Part shown: piece by piece, positions 24,235 to 31,869 of the stretch
How positions within the stretch are numbered: position 1 is the first letter of the stretch
Layout of the letters: each line of letters starts with the position of its first letter
NCBI GenBank assembly: GCA_025463925.1
Contig: JAODBK010000014.1
Location: 62,001-126,000 of the forward strand
Length of the DNA stretch: 64,000 nucleotides
DNA from: Acidimicrobiales bacterium
GTDB taxonomy: Bacteria; Actinomycetota; Acidimicrobiia; Acidimicrobiales; AC-14
Direction: 5' to 3'
Notes under the pieces: generated by a model
Databases searched by the model: none
What the model saw: the letters and a program-made list of their open reading frames with translations, nothing else
Told to the model about the DNA's origin: nothing
Program-made: the position numbers and the translations under genes

Positions 24235-24659
24235 GCGCCAACCTTCTTCCACTTCCACATGACGTACTCGTTGCTGTCGTCCTCGAAGAGGGTGTCGAGC
24301 ACCACCTCGACCTCGTCGCCGATCGCCACCAGCTCGCCGGCGACCATCTGACCCAGCACCACCAGCCCTTCGCCCGCCAGCTCGACCGCGGCGATCGTGT
24401 ACGGCTCGAACGGGTCGGGCGACATGTACGGCGGCGGCGGCTGGTAGCGGTTGTCGGTGTAGGACCACACGGTGCCGCGGCGCGACAGCGGCGCCGGCTC
24501 GAACTCGGTGCCTTGGCACTCGGGGTTGCGGCAGAAGCCGTCGGACGGAGGGAAGAAGAAGGTGCCGCACGACGTGCAACGGGTGCCGAGGAGCTGGGGT
24601 TCGCCGGCCATCGCGAACCACCCCTCGACCGCCGGCACCCGAGTCTTTCCGGTACTCAC
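24231..24659 (-). CDS. DUF35 zinc-ribbon protein (Rv3521-like)
   Basis: A 142-aa DUF35 protein: zinc ribbon GTRCTSCGTFFFP...CRNPECQG, then GTVWSYTDNRYQPPPPYMSP and a Trp/Lys-rich tail (YVMWKWKKVGA). It is the obligate partner of the following Ltp protein (GTGA overlap). GTG at 24659 has TAGTCT 6 nt upstream (leaderless pattern). It heads the leftward operon. Confidence 0.84.
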   Translation of the reverse strand: MSTGKTRVPAVEGWFAMAGEPQLLGTRCTSCGTFFFPPSDGFCRNPECQGTEFEPAPLSRRGTVWSYTDNRYQPPPPYMSPDPFEPYTIAAVELAGEGLVVLGQMVAGELVAIGDEVEVVLDTLFEDDSNEYVMWKWKKVGA

Positions 24660-24665
24660 CGGCCA

Positions 24666-24671
24666 AGACTA
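24666..24671 (-). promoter_or_regulatory. Candidate -10 (TAGTCT) for the DUF35-Ltp-fadA6 operon
   Basis: Minus-strand TAGTCT is 6 nt before the GTG at 24659. The same 47-bp gap has CTAACG twice, 22 bp apart (24669-24674, 24691-24696), two helical turns, a possible regulator site. Confidence 0.42.
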
Positions 24672-24691
24672 ACGCCCACCCTCGACGCGTC

Positions 24692-24697
24692 TAACGT
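24692..24697 (+). promoter_or_regulatory. Candidate -10 (TAACGT) for fadE31
   Basis: TAACGT lies 9 nt before the GTG at 24707 with no ribosome site, so leaderless initiation is likely. Confidence 0.4.
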
Positions 24698-24706
24698 CCG
24701 GCCGTC

Positions 24707-25846
24707 GTGGCGCTCGACCTGACCTTCACCGAGGATGAAGAGGCGTTTCGCGCCGAGGCGCGGGTGTGGCTCGAGGCCAATGTGCCGGCCCAGCCGCTCG
24801 CCAGCTTCGACACCCGCGAGGGGTTCGAGCAGCATCGGGCGTGGGAGCGGACGCTGCACGACGCCGGGTGGGCGGTGGTGTCGTGGCCGGTCGAGTACGG
24901 CGGCCGGGGCGTCAACCTCGTCGAGTGGCTGATCTTCGAGGAGGAGTACTACCGGGCCGGCGCGCCCGGCCGCGTCGGGCAGAACGGGCTCTTCCTGCTC
25001 GGCCCGACGTTGATGGACTTCGGGACGCCGGACCAGAAGGCGCGTTTCCTGCCGCGCATGGCGCGGGCCGACGACATCTGGTGCCAGGGCTGGTCCGAGC
25101 CCGACGCCGGAAGCGACCTCGCCGGCATCCGCAGCCGGGCGCAGCTGGACGGCGACCACTACATGCTCAGCGGGCAGAAGACCTGGTGCTCGCGCGGCGC
25201 GTTCGCCGACTGGATGTTCGGGCTGTTCCGCACCGATCCAGCGGCCGAGCGCCATCGCGGGCTGACGATGATCCTCGTTCCGCTCGACCTGCCGGGCGTC
25301 ACGGTGCGCCCGATCGCGCAGCTCGACGGCGAGACCGGTTTCGCCGAGGTGTTCCTCGAGGACGTGCGGGTGCCGGTCGACCAGCGGCTCGGCGAGGAGC
25401 ACAAGGGGTGGAACGTGGCGATGGCCACCGCGGGCTTCGAGCGGGGCGTCAGCCTCCGCAGCCCCGGCCGGTTCATGGCGACCGCGGCGCGCTTGATCGA
25501 CCAGTGGCGCGAGCGGCCCGACGAGACCCTCCGCGACGACGTGGTCGCCGGCTGGATGGATGCCGAGGCCTACCGGCTGCACAACTACGCCACCGTCAGC
25601 CGGTTGATGGCGGGCGGGACGATCGGCGCCGAGTCGAGCGTCAACAAGATCTTCTGGTCCGAGATGGACCTGCACCTGCAGTCGACCGCGCTGCGGCTGC
25701 TCGGCCAGGACGCCGAGGTCGACGGCAACCGCTGGCTCGACGGGTTCCTGTTCGCGCTCTCGGGCCCGATCTACGCCGGCACCAACGAGGTCCAGCGCAA
25801 CGTCATCGCCGAACGGGTGCTCGGCCTGCCGCGGAGCGCGGGATGA
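24707..25846 (+). CDS. fadE31: FadE31-like acyl-CoA dehydrogenase subunit
   Basis: A 379-aa acyl-CoA dehydrogenase matching FadE31: SFDTREGFEQHRAWERTLHD, EEYYRAGAPGR, GWSEPDAGSDLAGIRSRA, SGQKTWCSRGAFADWMFGLF, VRPIAQLDGETGFAEVFLED and IYAGTNEVQRNVIAERVLGL. The catalytic Glu is in GFERGVSLRSP. FadE31 forms heterocomplexes with FadE32/FadE33 and works on the last ring fragments. The next gene starts in its stop codon (ATGA), as expected for a two-subunit enzyme. Confidence 0.9.
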   Translation: MALDLTFTEDEEAFRAEARVWLEANVPAQPLASFDTREGFEQHRAWERTLHDAGWAVVSWPVEYGGRGVNLVEWLIFEEEYYRAGAPGRVGQNGLFLLGPTLMDFGTPDQKARFLPRMARADDIWCQGWSEPDAGSDLAGIRSRAQLDGDHYMLSGQKTWCSRGAFADWMFGLFRTDPAAERHRGLTMILVPLDLPGVTVRPIAQLDGETGFAEVFLEDVRVPVDQRLGEEHKGWNVAMATAGFERGVSLRSPGRFMATAARLIDQWRERPDETLRDDVVAGWMDAEAYRLHNYATVSRLMAGGTIGAESSVNKIFWSEMDLHLQSTALRLLGQDAEVDGNRWLDGFLFALSGPIYAGTNEVQRNVIAERVLGLPRSAG

Positions 25847-26856
25847 GGTTCGTCTTCGACGAGGACGCGTCGGCGTTCCGGGCCGCGGTCCGCGACCTGC
25901 TCGACAAGGAGTGCGGCCCGGCCGACGTGCGGGCCGCGTGGGACAGCGACGCCGGTTTCTCGGCGGCGCGCTGGAAGCAGTTGGCCGAGATGGGTGTCGT
26001 CGGGCTGACGATTGCCGAAGCCGACGGCGGGCTCGGGCTCGACGAGACCGGGTTGGTGCTGCTGCTCGAGGAGGCCGGCCGGGTGGCGCTGCCCGAGCCG
26101 CTGATCGAGACGACTGCGGTCGGCGCCCCACTCCTCCAGGCGCTCGCACCCGACCGGCTCGCCGGCGTCGCGTCCGGCGACACCGTCGTGACGGTCGGCC
26201 TGTCGCATTGTCCCGCCGTCAGCGGTGCCGCCGGCGCCGACCTGCTCGTCCTCGAGCGGGACGGCGCGCTGCACGCGGTGGCCGCGCCCGACGTCGACCT
26301 GACGCCGGTCGAATCGGTGGACCACGGCCGCCGGCTCGCGCGCGTCGACTTCGCGCCGGCGGCGGCCACCGTGATCGCCGCGGGGGACGAGGCGCGCGCC
26401 GCCGTCGCGCTGGCATTCGACCGGTACGCGTGGGCCAGCTCGGCGGTGCTGTGCGGTCTCGCCGACCGCATGCTCGAGCTGGCGGCGGAGTACGCCAAGC
26501 AGCGTCACCAGTTCGGCGTGCCGATCGGGTCGTTCCAGGCGGTGAAGCACAAACTGGCCGACGCGCTGGTGAAGCTCGACTTCGCCCGGCCGGTGGTGCA
26601 CCGCGCCGCGTTCTCGATCGCGCGCGACGACCCCGACCGCGCGGTGCACGTGTCGATGGCGAAGGCATACGCGTCGGAGGCCGCCGACCTCGCCGCTCGC
26701 GCTGCGCTCCAGGTCCACGGCGCCATCGGCTACACGTGGGAGCACGACCTGCACCTGTTCATGAAGAAGGCGTGGGCGCTGGGCGCGGCGTGGGGCGACG
26801 CCGCCTGGCACCGCCGGCGCGTCGCCGACGCCGTGCTGCCGCGCCTGCCGCGTTAG
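25843..26856 (+). CDS. fadE32: FadE32/FadE33-like acyl-CoA dehydrogenase partner subunit
   Basis: A 337-aa acyl-CoA dehydrogenase-fold protein, shorter than the catalytic type: FVFDEDASAFRAAVRDLLDK, LTIAEADGGLGLDETGLVLL, then the conserved C-terminal KQRHQFGVPIGSFQAVKHKL and HGAIGYTWEHDLHLFMKKAW, including the Arg-x-Gln-Phe-Gly FAD-binding motif. There is no FERGV-type base, which fits the non-basic subunit of an alpha2-beta2 dehydrogenase. It is coupled to fadE31. FadE32 versus FadE33 cannot be separated by eye. Confidence 0.82.
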   Translation: MRFVFDEDASAFRAAVRDLLDKECGPADVRAAWDSDAGFSAARWKQLAEMGVVGLTIAEADGGLGLDETGLVLLLEEAGRVALPEPLIETTAVGAPLLQALAPDRLAGVASGDTVVTVGLSHCPAVSGAAGADLLVLERDGALHAVAAPDVDLTPVESVDHGRRLARVDFAPAAATVIAAGDEARAAVALAFDRYAWASSAVLCGLADRMLELAAEYAKQRHQFGVPIGSFQAVKHKLADALVKLDFARPVVHRAAFSIARDDPDRAVHVSMAKAYASEAADLAARAALQVHGAIGYTWEHDLHLFMKKAWALGAAWGDAAWHRRRVADAVLPRLPR

Positions 26857-28463
26857 GGGACGCGGTCGGCCGGGTTGGCCTTGCACGGCGCCGCGGCCGC
26901 GCCGACCGCGACCCGGGCGACTGCGAGGACCTGCGCGTCCGGCGAGCTGTCGTTGAGCTTGGCGATGGCGGGCGGGCCGAGCACCGCGATCACCCGATCG
27001 GCGATGCAGCTCGCCACCGCGCCGTCGAAGTGGCCGGCCTCGCGTATGCCCTGCGCGAAGCCGGCCCGCAACGCGAGCGTGTCGAACGGGCTCGGGTCCT
27101 GCGTGGGCGCCTTGAAGCTCGCGCCCGGATCACATGACCGGAGCACCACGTTGTCGCCCCGGCGGGTGATCTCGGCCGCCGGCATTCCGGCGGCCCATGC
27201 CCGCGCGCCGGTCTCGAAGCGGTCTCGATCGGCGTCGGAGCCGAGGGCCACGGCGTCGACGACGCAGACCTTGCCGCTCTTGCGGTAGCTGATGCTGGAG
27301 TCGCCCTTCCATCCGCGCACCGCGTCCCATCCGCGGACGTAGCCGAGCCGGGCGCCGAGCACCTCGAGCAGCGCGACCTGCCCGGAAGGTGACGGCTTGC
27401 CGAGCGCCGACTCACCCGCGCCGAGGGACGGTGGCGCGACCTCGTCGGGCGCGAAGCCGTCGATGTACACCTCGGGTGACACGATCTCGGCGTCACTGGC
27501 CGGCGGCCGGGCAAACGCCTGGTCGACCCGGGCGTTGCCACCGGCGTCGGTGAGTGCTTTGACGAAGTAGGGGCCGACGACGTACGGGAACGAGAAGCTG
27601 TCGGTCAGGATCGCGGGAATCGATCCGAGGTCGGCGTCCTTCTGGTCCTGCTGTCGGGCCGTCTGCAACTCCTGGAGGTCGGTCGCGCTCAACTGGTCGT
27701 GGGTGTAGATGTCCTCGATCCGCACCGCGTCCGCCTCGTAGAGGGCGCGGTACGCGTCCGCCTGCCCGGTGCGGTCGTTGCGGAACAGTCGCAGGTCGTA
27801 GTGCTGGTCCTGCAGCGCGTGGGTGAGCTCGTGGGCCAGCGTGACCCGCACGTCGGGCGTCATCTGGTCGCCGCGCACCGTGATCCGCTTCGTGTCGGGG
27901 TCGTAGTAGCCGACGACCGCGCCCTGCACGAGCTTCCGCTGGAGGGCCCGGAGGTCGAAGTTCCCGCTGACGAGCCCGACGGCCCGCAGCTCGGCCACCT
28001 GGTCCTCGAGGTCCTGCTGCTCCTTCTTGGTCGGTGCCTTTCCTTCGCCGACCCGCGTCTTGAAGACGGCGACCGGCACGAAGTCGACCCGGACCGGGTG
28101 GTCGAACTTGAGGGCCCGCTCGTTCTCGACGAACTGCGCGATCCCTTGGACCCGCACGTCCCACGCCTTGGGGTAGCTCGGACCGGCGTGGCGGTTGCCG
28201 ACCAGCACCGCGACGACGCTCAGGCCGACGACGAGGACGACCCACGCCACGGCGAGCGCCGGAAGCGACGGCCCAGCGCCCCTGGGCGCCGCCGGTTCAC
28301 TTGGCGGCCCGGTCGCCGGCGCGGAGGCCGACGGGGCGCCGCACGCGCCCGCGGGCGCGAAGCGCTCCTCCAGCGGCCGTTGGTAGGTGCAGGCCCCGCA
28401 GAAGCCGCGGTAGCCCTCGTTCTCCCGGCCGCACTTCGGGCAGGTCCACGGCTCGAACTCCAT
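26853..28463 (-). CDS. Zinc-ribbon, single-span membrane metalloprotease-like protein
   Basis: A 536-aa protein. An N-terminal zinc ribbon (WTCPKCGRENEGYRGFCGAC, residues 6-25) is followed by a Pro/Ala-rich linker and one transmembrane helix (about 66-90, LPALAVAWVVLVVGLSVVAV). The large remainder has a zinc-protease motif, LAHELTHALQDQHYDL (HELTH at 211-215), and a downstream ALYEADAVRIED that can supply the third ligand. The ribbon would be cytoplasmic and the protease outside. The function is unknown. It overlaps the fadE32-type gene tail-to-tail by 4 bp and has its own promoter (TACCCT, 9 nt upstream). It is unrelated to steroid enzymes. Confidence 0.82.
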   Translation of the reverse strand: MEFEPWTCPKCGRENEGYRGFCGACTYQRPLEERFAPAGACGAPSASAPATGPPSEPAAPRGAGPSLPALAVAWVVLVVGLSVVAVLVGNRHAGPSYPKAWDVRVQGIAQFVENERALKFDHPVRVDFVPVAVFKTRVGEGKAPTKKEQQDLEDQVAELRAVGLVSGNFDLRALQRKLVQGAVVGYYDPDTKRITVRGDQMTPDVRVTLAHELTHALQDQHYDLRLFRNDRTGQADAYRALYEADAVRIEDIYTHDQLSATDLQELQTARQQDQKDADLGSIPAILTDSFSFPYVVGPYFVKALTDAGGNARVDQAFARPPASDAEIVSPEVYIDGFAPDEVAPPSLGAGESALGKPSPSGQVALLEVLGARLGYVRGWDAVRGWKGDSSISYRKSGKVCVVDAVALGSDADRDRFETGARAWAAGMPAAEITRRGDNVVLRSCDPGASFKAPTQDPSPFDTLALRAGFAQGIREAGHFDGAVASCIADRVIAVLGPPAIAKLNDSSPDAQVLAVARVAVGAAAAPCKANPADRVP

Positions 28464-28472
28464 GCCGGCCCG

Positions 28473-28478
28473 AGGGTA
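28473..28478 (-). promoter_or_regulatory. Candidate -10 (TACCCT) for the metalloprotease-like gene
   Basis: Minus-strand TACCCT is 9 nt before the ATG at 28463. The gap to the neighbouring SDR stop is only 23 bp. Confidence 0.38.
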
Positions 28479-28486
28479 CCGAGTCG

Positions 28487-29296
28487 CTAGGGCTCGTAGG
28501 GTCCTTCGTCGCCGCGCCGCCGCCATCCGGACGCCGCGTGGCTGCCACCGTCGACGTGGATCGTCGTGCCGGTGACGAAGCGCGAGAGCGCGCTGGCGAG
28601 GAACACCACCGCACCGGCGCAGTCGTCGGGGGTGCCGGTGCCGAACGGGACCTTCCACCCGTACCCCTCGCCATCGCTCCCTTCCACGCCGGTGGCCGCG
28701 GCCAGCCCCGCGTCGCCGGGAGTCGGGATGGCGTCGGGGGCCAGGCAGTTCACCCGGATGCGCCGGCCGGCGAGCTCGAGGGCCAGCGTGCGCGACAGGT
28801 TCTCGACCGCGGCCTTCATGGCGGCGTACACGCCGAAGCCGGGCGCGGCGCGGAAGGCTTCGATCGACGTGACGTTGACGATCGAGCCGCCGTCGACGAT
28901 CACCGGCACGCACGCCCGCACGAAGTTGGTCACGCTGGTGAAGTTCTCGTCGACGAGCGCGTGTTGGCCCTTGTCCCGCACGTCCATGAACTCCGACCAG
29001 AAACCGCCGCCGGCGTTGTTGACGAGCGTGTGCACCGGCCCCAGTTGGTCGACGACGTCGGCGACGAACGCCGCGACCGCGGAGCCGTCGCGCACGTCGA
29101 GCATGGCCGCGAAGGCGCGGCGGCCGCGTGCCTCGACGCCGGCGACCGTCGCCGATTGGTCGCGGCGATCGCAGATCGCCACGTCGGCACCGAACGCGGC
29201 CAGCGTCGTCGCGATGCCGGCGCCGATCCCCTGCGCGGCACCGGTGACGATCGCGACGCGGCCGTCGAGCGACGCCGCCGACCGGTCGAGGGTCAC
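28487..29296 (-). CDS. Short-chain dehydrogenase/reductase
   Basis: A 269-aa SDR: VTGAAQGIGAGIATTLAAFG, TLVNNAGGGFWSEFM, VNVTSIEAFRAAPGFGVYAA with VYAAMK as YxxxK, and VTGTTIHVDGGSHAASGW. A long loop before the C-terminus (GLAAATGVEGSDGEGYGW) may shape the substrate pocket. GTG at 29296 is 4 bp after the amidohydrolase stop; they form a leftward operon. Confidence 0.83.
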   Translation of the reverse strand: MTLDRSAASLDGRVAIVTGAAQGIGAGIATTLAAFGADVAICDRRDQSATVAGVEARGRRAFAAMLDVRDGSAVAAFVADVVDQLGPVHTLVNNAGGGFWSEFMDVRDKGQHALVDENFTSVTNFVRACVPVIVDGGSIVNVTSIEAFRAAPGFGVYAAMKAAVENLSRTLALELAGRRIRVNCLAPDAIPTPGDAGLAAATGVEGSDGEGYGWKVPFGTGTPDDCAGAVVFLASALSRFVTGTTIHVDGGSHAASGWRRRGDEGPYEP

Positions 29297-29300
29297 GTGG

Positions 29301-30494
29301 TCAGGCCGGCAGGTCGAGCTCGAGCATGCGGATGGCGTTGCCGCGGACGATCTTGCGAATCGCTTCGTCCGGCAGGCCGGCCATCATGTCCTCGGCCACC
29401 GCCTTGGTGTCGGGCCAGGTCGAGTCGGTGTGGGGGTAGTCGGTCTCGAACGTGATGTTGTCGACGCCCACCCGCTCGAGCGACTCGAGGCCGTGCCGGT
29501 CGCGGAAGAAGCAGCCGTAGATCTGGCGGTAGTAGTAGGTGGACGGGGGCTCGGGGACGATGTCCTTGACCCCACCCCAGGCCCGGTGCTCGCGCCACAC
29601 GTCGTCGGCCCGCTCGAGCACGTACGGGATCCAACCGATCTGCCCCTCGGAGTACGCCAGCTTCAGCTCGGGGAACCGCACCAGTACGCCGGAGAACAGG
29701 AAGTCGCTCATCGACGCCATGGCGTTGTTGAACGACAGCGTCGCCGCGACGGCCGCCGGCGCGTCGACCGACGTCGCCGGCATCTTCGACGACGAGCCGA
29801 TGTGCATGCACACCGTTGTCCGGGTGTCCTGGCAGGTGGCGAAGAACGGATCCCACTCGCCGGAGTGGATCGTCGGGAGGCCGAGGTGGCTCGGGATCTC
29901 GCTGAAGCAGACGGCGCGGCAGCCGCGCTCGGCGTTGCGGACGACCTCCTTGGCCGCGAGCCGCGCGTCCCAGAGCGGGATGATGGGAAGCGGGATGAGG
30001 CGACCGCCGAAATCACCGCACCACTCGTCGACCATCCAGTCGTTGTACGCGTACACGCAGGCCTCGGCGAGCTCGCGGTCCTTCGCCTCGAGGAACGTCT
30101 GGCCGCAGAACCGCGGGAACGTCGGGAACGAGAGCGACGCCTCGACCCAGTTCATCTCCATGTCCTCGATGCGCGCCTTCGGCTCGTAACAGCCCGGCCG
30201 CATCTCGTCGTAGGTGATCGGCGACATCGACATGTCGTCGCGGTCGAACCCGACCGCGGCCACGTGGCGCTTGTTGATGTAGACGAGGTCCTCGTAGATC
30301 CAGCAGTCGGCTTGCGGGCCGTCGGGATCGAAGGTCTGCTCGTACGTCCCACCGCCGACGTGCCGCATCGAGCCGATGCCCCGCCGCTCGCTGCGCGGAC
30401 CGCGGTCGCGGAACCGCTCGGGCAGCCAGGTCTGCCACAGGTGGGGTGGTTCCACGACGTGGTCGTCGACGCTGATGATCTTCGGCAGTTCCAC
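29301..30494 (-). CDS. Amidohydrolase-2 family protein (paralogue of 39723-40925)
   Basis: A 397-aa ACMSD-like TIM-barrel metal enzyme: PKIISVDDHVVEPPHLWQTW at the N-terminus, SFPTFPRFCGQTFLEA, MHIGSSSKMPATSVDAP, YSEGQIGWIPYVLERADDVW and FETDYPHTDSTWPDT with the metal-binding Asp. The whole plan is shared with 39723-40925. The family includes decarboxylases and ring-opening hydrolases. GTG start with GGGAGCG upstream; a TATAAG -10 (30531-30536) and a 25-bp dyad lie in front. Its divergent neighbour is an LLM enzyme, a pairing repeated elsewhere in the window. Confidence 0.85.
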   Translation of the reverse strand: MELPKIISVDDHVVEPPHLWQTWLPERFRDRGPRSERRGIGSMRHVGGGTYEQTFDPDGPQADCWIYEDLVYINKRHVAAVGFDRDDMSMSPITYDEMRPGCYEPKARIEDMEMNWVEASLSFPTFPRFCGQTFLEAKDRELAEACVYAYNDWMVDEWCGDFGGRLIPLPIIPLWDARLAAKEVVRNAERGCRAVCFSEIPSHLGLPTIHSGEWDPFFATCQDTRTTVCMHIGSSSKMPATSVDAPAAVAATLSFNNAMASMSDFLFSGVLVRFPELKLAYSEGQIGWIPYVLERADDVWREHRAWGGVKDIVPEPPSTYYYRQIYGCFFRDRHGLESLERVGVDNITFETDYPHTDSTWPDTKAVAEDMMAGLPDEAIRKIVRGNAIRMLELDLPA

Positions 30495-30508
30495 GGACGC
30501 TCGCTCCC

Positions 30509-30533
30509 AAGATCTGACGGAACGTCAAATCTT
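30509..30533. promoter_or_regulatory. 25-bp near-perfect dyad, candidate operator
   Basis: AAGATCTGACG (30509-30519) and CGTCAAATCTT (30523-30533) are complementary at 10 of 11 positions around GAA, and include TGAC-N5-GTCA. The dyad overlaps or directly follows the leftward -10 (TATAAG on the minus strand, 30531-30536), the place where a repressor would block the amidohydrolase-SDR operon. Confidence 0.65.
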
Positions 30534-30600
30534 ATACGACGCCCCAGGTGCCGAACCCTCTGCTCGGCGCGTCATTCGCGGTGCCGGCCGGTCGACGTCG

Positions 30601-30629
30601 TTGACACCCCGTCAGGTCCGTCCTAGGTT
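30601..30629 (+). promoter_or_regulatory. Sigma-70-like promoter with embedded TGAC-N5-GTCA dyad
   Basis: TTGACA (30601-30606), 17-bp spacer, TAGGTT (30624-30629) makes a good promoter for the LLM gene at 30688. TGAC-ACCCC-GTCA (30602-30614) covers the -35. It is of the same class as the dyads at 30515, 43551 and 51046. Confidence 0.58.
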
Positions 30630-30687
30630 CCCGTTTGATCCAGCGATCGGTCGTTCGAGATCGCGAACACAGGCCGGAGGGCACCGC

Positions 30688-31869
30688 ATGAAGCTCGACC
30701 TGCTCTACGAGATCGACGTCCCGAAGCCGTGGGGCCCGAAGCCTCATCCCTACGGCCAGCGTGACCACGAGCAGGAGGCCTACCGGGAGGCCATCGAGCA
30801 GATCAAGCTGGCCGACACGCTCGGCTTCCACACCACCTGGCACGTCGAGCACCACTTCCGTGAGGGGCGCAGCCACTCGCCGGCGCCCGAGGTCATCATC
30901 GGCGCGCTCACGCAGTGCACCCAGAACCTGCGGCTCGGGTTCGGGGTCACGCTGATGCCGCACGCCTTCACGCCGCCGATGCGCGTCGCCGAGAAGGTGG
31001 CGACCGCCGACATCCTCTCCAACGGACGCGTCGAGTGGGGCACCGGGCGTTCCACGCCGATGGAGCAGATCGCGTTCGGCGTCGACCGCGACAACAGCCG
31101 GGACCAGTGGCAGGAGGCGATCGAGGCGGTCGTCGGCATGTGGGAGTCGGAGTACTTCGAGTTCCACGGCAAGTACCTCGACTTCCCGCGCCGCATGGTG
31201 ACGCCGAAGCCCTTCCAGGACCCGCACCCGCCGGCGTGGATGGCGGCGACGAGCGAGGGCAGCGCCGCGGTTGCCGGCAGCCTCGGCCTCGGGCTGCTGT
31301 CGTTCTCGATCATGCAGCCGATCCAGAAGATGGCCAGCCAGATCAAGCAGTACCGCGCCGCCGCTGCCAACCCGACACCTATCACGCGCGTGACCACCAA
31401 CAAGGTCGCGGCCTACACCCTGGTCCACTGCGCCGACTCGATGGCCGAGTGCGAGGCCGACGGCATCTGGGACGCGGTGTGGTGGTGGTACCAGAACCTG
31501 GCCGAGTTCACCCTCGAGTGGGAGTTCCCGCACTTCACCCAGGAGCAGAAGGACCAGATCTTCCCGCTGCTCGACATGCAGAAGAGCGGCAAGTTCGAGC
31601 CCAAGGTGTTCAGCGACGCCGACATGATCATCGTCGGCGATCCCGAGCAGTGCTACGAGAAGATGGTCAAGTACCACGAGCTCGGCGTGGACCAGCTGAT
31701 CTGCTACGTGCAGTTCGGCCACCTGCCGCACGCGTCGATCATGAAGACGCTGGAGCTGCTCGGGAAGGACATCATCCCGAGGCTCGAGAAGCTCGAGATC
31801 GAGACGTCGGTGGGCGTCTCGGCCGGCGGCAACCTCGACCCGAGCAAGATGACCGGTCCGATTGACTAG
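30688..31869 (+). CDS. LLM-class flavin/F420-dependent oxidoreductase
   Basis: A 393-aa luciferase-like (bacterial luciferase fold) protein: TLGFHTTWHVEHHFREGRSH, LGFGVTLMPHAFTPPMRVAE, ILSNGRVEWGTGRSTPMEQ and WMAATSEGSAAVAGSLGLGL. Family members are FMN monooxygenases or F420-dependent dehydrogenases; I cannot say which cofactor. The ATG has GGAGG 7 nt upstream. It begins a rightward operon (LLM-SDR-SGNH hydrolase-IclR) and is divergent from an amidohydrolase. A related protein is at 37797. Confidence 0.85.
   Translation: MKLDLLYEIDVPKPWGPKPHPYGQRDHEQEAYREAIEQIKLADTLGFHTTWHVEHHFREGRSHSPAPEVIIGALTQCTQNLRLGFGVTLMPHAFTPPMRVAEKVATADILSNGRVEWGTGRSTPMEQIAFGVDRDNSRDQWQEAIEAVVGMWESEYFEFHGKYLDFPRRMVTPKPFQDPHPPAWMAATSEGSAAVAGSLGLGLLSFSIMQPIQKMASQIKQYRAAAANPTPITRVTTNKVAAYTLVHCADSMAECEADGIWDAVWWWYQNLAEFTLEWEFPHFTQEQKDQIFPLLDMQKSGKFEPKVFSDADMIIVGDPEQCYEKMVKYHELGVDQLICYVQFGHLPHASIMKTLELLGKDIIPRLEKLEIETSVGVSAGGNLDPSKMTGPID

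Noticed and set aside
15682-24706. KstR2 operator (CAAGnnCTTG) in the ipd region
   Set aside because: Read all three intergenic gaps; no match, so none is annotated.
24656-26149. 497-codon minus-strand frame opposite fadE31/fadE32
   Set aside because: Low-complexity Arg/Pro composition and no motifs; the plus strand holds two clear acyl-CoA dehydrogenases.
26853-28913. Longer version of the metalloprotease frame (686 codons)
   Set aside because: The extra N-terminus is antisense-style sequence of the neighbouring SDR; the ATG at 28463 directly precedes the zinc ribbon and has a -10.
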